Origin: an uncultured Lachnospiraceae bacterium | Lineage (GTDB): Bacteria > Bacillota > Clostridia > Lachnospirales > Lachnospiraceae | Direction of reading: 5' to 3' | Length of the DNA stretch: 9,755 nt | Assembly: GCA_948441955.1 (NCBI GenBank) | Contig: CAOJQZ010000085.1 | Span: 1 to 9,755 of the forward strand | Shown here: one piece after another, positions 6,555 to 9,755 of the stretch | Position numbering within the stretch: the first letter of the stretch is position 1 | How the letters are laid out: each line of letters begins with the position of its first letter | Translations under genes and position numbers: made by a program | Notes under the pieces: model-generated | The model's database searches: none | Told to the model about the DNA's origin: nothing | Seen by the model: only the letters and a program-made list of their open reading frames with translations

Positions 6555-7118
6555 ATGAAGAAAATCAGAAAACAATTCACAGATTCCTTTCAGGAGTTAA
6601 AAGACGTAAGAACTCTGGCAGCAGCAGCAATGCTGCTGGCGGTTACAGTCGTACTGGGCTTTTATCGGCTGCAGCTTACAGAGTACATAAGAATCGGCTT
6701 TGACTCTGTTGCCAAGGAACTGACAGGAATGCTTTTTGGTCCGGTAATTGGATGTATGGTGGGGGGATTATCAGATGTCATGGCCTATATTATAAAGCCG
6801 GTGGGCGGATTTTTTCCCGGATTTACAATCAGTGCAATGGCCGGCGGAATTATATACGGAACAGTTCTGTATAAGAGACCGTTAAGCTTCCTGCGGGTTG
6901 CCGCTGCAAACAGTGCAGTGGCAGTTATTGTCAATCTGGGGCTTAATACATATTGGCTTACACTTTTGTATGGGGACGCTTTTTTTGCGCTTCTTCCGGT
7001 AAGAGCGTTCAAGCAGCTTATTATGCTGCCGATTGATATCGTATTGTTTTATGTGCTGGCAAGGCTTTTGTCAAAAGCAAATTTATTCGAAGCAGTGAGA
7101 AGACGGGCCGGCAGATAG
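6555..7118 (+). CDS. folT: Folate ECF transporter S component FolT, 187 aa
   Basis: The membrane-embedded, substrate-binding subunit that captures folates and works with a shared ECF energizing module (EcfT plus two ATPases) encoded elsewhere. Seen: about six hydrophobic segments starting at LAAAAMLLAVTVVLGF (residues 21-36), and family landmarks GFDSVAKELTGMLFGPVIG and PGFTISAMAGGIIYG, typical of folate-family S components; the length is usual. The start is fixed by AGGAGG (6541-6546) 8 bases before the ATG, and the N-terminal basic helix is normal for the family. The upstream THF riboswitch independently supports folate as substrate. marR follows 19 bases downstream and is probably co-transcribed. 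An alternative vitamin substrate is unlikely given the riboswitch. Confidence 0.93.
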   Translation: MKKIRKQFTDSFQELKDVRTLAAAAMLLAVTVVLGFYRLQLTEYIRIGFDSVAKELTGMLFGPVIGCMVGGLSDVMAYIIKPVGGFFPGFTISAMAGGIIYGTVLYKRPLSFLRVAAANSAVAVIVNLGLNTYWLTLLYGDAFFALLPVRAFKQLIMLPIDIVLFYVLARLLSKANLFEAVRRRAGR

Positions 7119-7137
7119 GGGAACGGGAGATGAGCAT

Positions 7138-7569
7138 ATGCAGGAACGGATGCCGATTGGATTTGCGTTCAAACAGATTAATAATGTGTATGAAAAAGAA
7201 CTGAGCAGCCGCCTGCGTAAGCTGGGAATTACTGCGTCCCAGTGTGCTGTACTTGATTATCTCTTTGTAAGCAGTAAAGACGAGGTGACGCAAAGGGATA
7301 TTGAAAAGGCTTTGAGTCTTAAGAATCCTACTGTTACCGGTCTGCTGAAGAGACTGGATGAAAAGGGGTTCATCCTGATTGTGCCCAGCAATAAGGATAA
7401 ACGGTGCAAAAATATATATTTGACAGAAAAAGCCTATGACATCAGAAGACGTATGGAGGCGGACCGTAAAAAGCTGGATAAGCTTTTGACACTGGGAATG
7501 AATAAAAGAGAGGTTGCCGCTCTTGAAAAGATGCTGAGCCGTGTGCTTTATAATATTGCGGATCCATAA
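7138..7569 (+). CDS. MarR-family winged-helix transcriptional regulator, 143 aa
   Basis: A dimeric cytoplasmic DNA-binding repressor of the MarR class. Helix 1 (GFAFKQINNVYEKELSSRL) and the C-terminal helices (from about residue 104) form the dimer interface. The winged helix covers about residues 30-100: ITASQCAVLDYL, then TQRDIEKALSLKNPTVTGLLKRLDEKGFI as the helix-turn-helix, and DKRCKNIYLTEKA as the beta wing with the usual D.R...I.LT pattern. The ATG at 7138 is served by GGGAG 8 bases upstream; the ATG at 7130 is in another frame. It is 19 bases downstream of folT on the same transcript and before a strong terminator. The ligand is unknown. A possible target is the nearby MATE gene, since MarR regulators often control efflux pumps, but no operator is evident. 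Confidence 0.9.
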   Translation: MQERMPIGFAFKQINNVYEKELSSRLRKLGITASQCAVLDYLFVSSKDEVTQRDIEKALSLKNPTVTGLLKRLDEKGFILIVPSNKDKRCKNIYLTEKAYDIRRRMEADRKKLDKLLTLGMNKREVAALEKMLSRVLYNIADP

Positions 7570-7586
7570 AAAGAAGCGACGCTTGG

Positions 7587-7640
7587 GCGGCCGGAAACGA
7601 GGGTTTCTTATAGAGAACTTCGATTCCGGCCGCATTCTTT
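7587..7640 (+). terminator. Hairpin terminator after marR
   Basis: GCGGCCGGAA (7587-7596) pairs perfectly with TTCCGGCCGC (7624-7633), a 10-bp G+C-rich stem. CGA/TCG (7598-7600 with 7620-7622) can extend it inward past one mismatch. It is followed by ATTCTTTT, a modest T-rich run. It closes the folT-marR unit. Confidence 0.8.
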
Positions 7641-7666
7641 TACGCTGAATTAAAATAATACGAATA

Positions 7667-7695
7667 TTCCTTATCTGATAAGAAAATGCTATAAA
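7667..7695 (+). promoter_or_regulatory. Promoter of the DUF3793 gene with a palindromic operator candidate in the spacer
   Basis: An extended -10, TGC-TATAAA (7687-7695), lies 17 bases after a weak -35 (TTCCTT, 7667-7672). The perfect odd-centred palindrome CTTATC-T-GATAAG (7670-7682) overlaps the -35 and spacer, the place where a repressor or activator would act. It does not clearly match the Fur, Fnr or LexA consensus. Confidence 0.5.
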
Positions 7696-7726
7696 TATCA
7701 GATTGCAAAAGTGAGAGGAGTATTTT

Positions 7727-8323
7727 ATGCTGTCCGAGGTTGTAAGTTATCTGTATTCCAGCGGGAATCGCCGGGAACATTTCAGAATTCAGATTATTTT
7801 TCAATGCGCGCCTTTTTTCAAAGGGCTTAAGGCCTCGGCTATGATAAGCCTTGAGCAGGACATGTATATAGAGCTTGCAGATATTTTTTCTAATACAGAT
7901 ATTAACCATAGGATTCTGGCAGAGGGCAGAGGAAGAGGGCTGGTACTGCTCTATCGGGAGGAGGAGCTTAAAAGCAGTCTTAAAAGGAACGGGGTACAGA
8001 TGTTTCTTAATGCCTATGGATATAACACGCGGGATGTGGAAGCAGCTCTTTTAAAGCTTTCGGAGAGGGTCTGCCAGTATGTTCATAAAGATCGGAGCTT
8101 TCCCCATGAAATCGGCATTTTTCTGGATTATCCTCTGGAGGATGTCAGGGGATTTATCAGGGAGAAAGGGAGGAACGGCCTGCTTAACGGCTATTGGAAG
8201 GTCTATCATAATCCGGGCAAGGCCCAGCTGACCTTCTATGCTTATGATAAGGCTAAGGTAAGTGCAGTGAATGAACTTCTCTCGGGGAAACCGATGAGGG
8301 AAATTATACGCGGCCTTTCCTGA
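7727..8323 (+). CDS. DUF3793 family protein, 198 aa
   Basis: A soluble protein of a family with no established function, found mainly in anaerobic Firmicutes. The diagnostic stretch is in the C-terminal half: FPHEIGIFLDYPLEDVRGFI (about residues 125-144), then GYWKVYHNPGKAQLTFYAYDKAK, the most conserved part of the family. The N-terminal half is less conserved and includes CAPFFKGLKASAMI (26-39), where the Cys-Ala-Pro is typical of these proteins. The length is usual. SD GAGAGGAG ends 6 bases before the ATG. It is monocistronic as far as seen: a terminator lies upstream and a new promoter lies before pnp. The promoter carries a palindrome, so expression is probably regulated. Confidence 0.85.
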   Translation: MLSEVVSYLYSSGNRREHFRIQIIFQCAPFFKGLKASAMISLEQDMYIELADIFSNTDINHRILAEGRGRGLVLLYREEELKSSLKRNGVQMFLNAYGYNTRDVEAALLKLSERVCQYVHKDRSFPHEIGIFLDYPLEDVRGFIREKGRNGLLNGYWKVYHNPGKAQLTFYAYDKAKVSAVNELLSGKPMREIIRGLS

Positions 8324-8382
8324 TTCTGCATATATAAAATTACAGTATGAAGAATTTTTCTATGGTATATTTATAACAGTTG

Positions 8383-8391
8383 TGCTATAAT
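8383..8391 (+). promoter_or_regulatory. pnp: Promoter (extended -10) for the pnp leader
   Basis: TGC-TATAAT is a perfect extended -10. The -35 region at about 8363-8368 is a poor match, which extended -10 promoters tolerate. Transcription would start near 8398, leaving a leader of about 207 bases before the pnp ATG. Confidence 0.68.
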
Positions 8392-8397
8392 ACTAAA

Positions 8398-8604
8398 GAT
8401 TGCGGGCAGGGAGATTTCACCCGAGACCACTGAAATGTGTATTTGCGGGTTACGGCTGTTAGAGAGAACTGTTCAGACAGCTTTATCATGTAAGAACCAG
8501 GGGGATGTTAGAAAATACATATTTCAGTAGTTTCGGAGTATTTCTGCCATGCGGTTTTCGTCATATAGACGGACAGGAGTATGTAACAGGAAAAGGAGAA
8601 AACT
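8398..8604 (+). promoter_or_regulatory. pnp: Long structured 5' leader of pnp
   Basis: This roughly 207-base stretch has no gene of its own. ACTGAAATGTGTATTT (8429-8444) pairs with AAATACATATTTCAGT (8513-8528) to give 16 consecutive base pairs with a single G-U. The enclosed 68 bases hold a smaller hairpin, GCTGT (8455-8459) with ACAGC (8477-8481). The first strand can alternatively pair TGAAAT (8431-8436) with ATTTCA (8414-8419), so two folds compete. A short CGTC/GACG hairpin (8559-8571) precedes the SD. Known in Escherichia coli: a long pnp leader stem is cut by RNase III and PNPase then represses itself. The same logic is inferred here. Confidence 0.6.
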
Positions 8605-9755
8605 ATGTATAAGAAATTTGAGATGGAATTAGCCGGAAGGACTCTGCGGGTAGACGTAGACAGAGTTGCAAAGCAGGCTAACGGCGCAGTGCTGATGCAT
8701 TACGGAGATACAACGGTACTGTGTACGGCTACAGCGTCAGAAAAGCCGAGGGACGGGATTGATTTCTTCCCTCTAAGCGTAGAGTACAATGAAAGGCTCT
8801 ATTCTGTGGGAAAAATTCCGGGAGGCTTTAATAAGAGAGAGGGAAAAGCGTCGGAAAATGCAGTTTTGACAGACCGGGTCATTGACCGTCCTATGAGACC
8901 ATTGTTTCCAAAGGACTACCGCAATGACGTAACTCTTGAGAATCTGGTGCTGTCCGTTGATCAGGACTGCTCTCCGGAGCTTACGGCTATGCTTGGGGCG
9001 GCAATTGCAACAACAATTTCCGATATTCCTTTTGACGGGCCGATTTCTACAACCCAGGTGGGACTGGTAGACGGAGAGTTTGTATTTAATCCGACGGCAG
9101 CCCAGAAGGAGGTATCAGACCTGGCCCTTACGGTGGCGTCTACGAAGGAAAAGGTTATCATGATTGAAGCCGGGGCTAACGAGGTGCCGGAGCAGAAAAT
9201 GATTGAGGCAATTTTTGCAGCTCATGAGCTGAACCAGAAGGTTATTGCCTTTATTGATACGATTGTAGCTGAATGTGGAAAAACAAAGCATGCATATGAG
9301 AGCTGCGGGGTTCCGGAAGAATTGTTTGCAGCAATCCGGGAGATTGTTCCGCCGGAGGCGATGGAAGAGGCTGTATTTACAGATGAAAAGCAAGTAAGAG
9401 AAGAGAATATCAGACAGATCACAGAGAAGCTTGAGGAGGCATTTGCCGAGAAGGAGGAATGGCTTTCTGTGCTTGGCGAGGCTGTTTATCAGTATCAGAA
9501 GAAGACGGTGCGCAAGATGATTTTAAAGGATCACAAGCGTCCTGACGGAAGAGCGATTGACCAGATCCGTCCCCTTGCTGCAGAGATTGATCTGATTCCA
9601 AGAGTTCATGGTTCCGCAATGTTTACAAGAGGGCAGACGCAGATCTGTACCATTACGACCCTTGCGCCTCTTGCCGAGGCACAGAGGCTTGATGGCCTTG
9701 ATGAGGCGGAGACTTCCAAGAGATATATGCATCATTATAATTTCCCGTCCTATTC
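8605..9755 (+). CDS. pnp: Polyribonucleotide nucleotidyltransferase (PNPase), N-terminal 383 codons, cut by window edge
   Basis: A phosphorolytic 3'-to-5' exoribonuclease that degrades mRNA, releasing nucleoside diphosphates; it works as a trimer in the cytoplasm. Seen: the first RNase PH core from the start (LAGRTLRVDVDRVAKQANGAVLM, GDTTVLCTATAS, DFFPLSVEYNERLYSVGKIPGGF, REGKASENAVLTDRVIDRPMRPLF), the helical linker domain (about residues 215-320, including IRQITEKLEEAF), and the beginning of the second core (KRPDGRAIDQIRPL, VHGSAMFTRGQTQ, RYMHHYNFPSYS). The catalytic part of the second core and the KH and S1 RNA-binding domains lie outside the window; the full family length is about 700 residues. 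The ATG at 8605 has AGGAG 6 bases upstream. rpsO, the usual upstream neighbour, is absent from this window; DUF3793 precedes instead. Confidence 0.97.
   Translation, partial: MYKKFEMELAGRTLRVDVDRVAKQANGAVLMHYGDTTVLCTATASEKPRDGIDFFPLSVEYNERLYSVGKIPGGFNKREGKASENAVLTDRVIDRPMRPLFPKDYRNDVTLENLVLSVDQDCSPELTAMLGAAIATTISDIPFDGPISTTQVGLVDGEFVFNPTAAQKEVSDLALTVASTKEKVIMIEAGANEVPEQKMIEAIFAAHELNQKVIAFIDTIVAECGKTKHAYESCGVPEELFAAIREIVPPEAMEEAVFTDEKQVREENIRQITEKLEEAFAEKEEWLSVLGEAVYQYQKKTVRKMILKDHKRPDGRAIDQIRPLAAEIDLIPRVHGSAMFTRGQTQICTITTLAPLAEAQRLDGLDEAETSKRYMHHYNFPSY

Noticed and set aside
6395..6703. 102-aa plus-strand open frame overlapping the folT leader
   Set aside because: It runs through the riboswitch aptamer and into folT in another frame; its codons follow RNA structure, not a protein.
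7021..7635. 204-aa minus-strand open frame opposite marR
   Set aside because: It is the antisense shadow of marR and the terminator, with no ribosome binding site and no family resemblance.
8467..8475. GAAC-T-GTTC as a third LexA box
   Set aside because: The half-sites are separated by one base instead of four, and it lies inside the pnp leader stem-loop.
8398..8604. T-box or other named riboswitch in the pnp leader
   Set aside because: The T-box sequence AGGGTGGNACCGCG is absent and no conserved block of a riboswitch class I know is present.

Overview
The window looks like a chromosomal segment of a low-to-medium G+C Firmicute, most likely a Clostridia member of the Lachnospiraceae type. 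The reasons are strong AGGAGG-type ribosome binding sites, a tetrahydrofolate riboswitch ahead of folT, a DUF3793 gene (a family of anaerobic Firmicutes), Gram-positive LexA boxes, and a PNPase N-terminus typical of that group. This placement comes from recalled family features, not from a search.

Left part (1-4856): an A+T-richer accessory cassette made of two divergent units. Leftward are a 106-residue orphan protein (2671-2351) and, directly behind it, a very large open frame (2336 to the window edge, at least 778 codons, 3' end outside the window). The large protein carries two blocks that read like the two double-psi beta-barrels (DPBBs) of a single-chain RNA polymerase of the QDE-1/RDR/YonO superclass: FDGQALI plus RHHFCKM for the first barrel, and FRSPFNGRGN plus GSDQDSDSIYTTN (DxDxD) for the second. 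Rightward are a small sigma-70-like factor (2880-3449) and a DUF262/ParB-like protein without a C-terminal HNH domain (3474-4856). The sigma gene has a perfect consensus promoter (TTGACA, 17 bases, TATAAT). One LexA-type operator lies upstream of the -35 and a second runs through the spacer to the -10. I read the cassette as a DNA-damage-induced accessory transcription or defence system: a putative RNA polymerase, its own sigma-like factor, and a DUF262 protein. This is the most interesting part of the window.

Middle part (about 4860-7640): ordinary chromosomal genes. A MATE efflux transporter comes first. Then folT, the substrate-binding subunit of an ECF folate transporter, follows a tetrahydrofolate riboswitch and a ribosome-binding-site hairpin. 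A MarR-family repressor is 19 bases behind folT, and the unit closes with a strong hairpin terminator.

Right part (about 7640-9755): a DUF3793 gene whose promoter spacer holds a 13-base palindrome. It is followed by pnp (PNPase, cut by the window edge), with its own promoter and a roughly 200-base structured leader that can form a 16-base-pair helix. No rpsO gene is present just upstream of pnp. I see no tRNA, rRNA, CRISPR array or insertion sequence.
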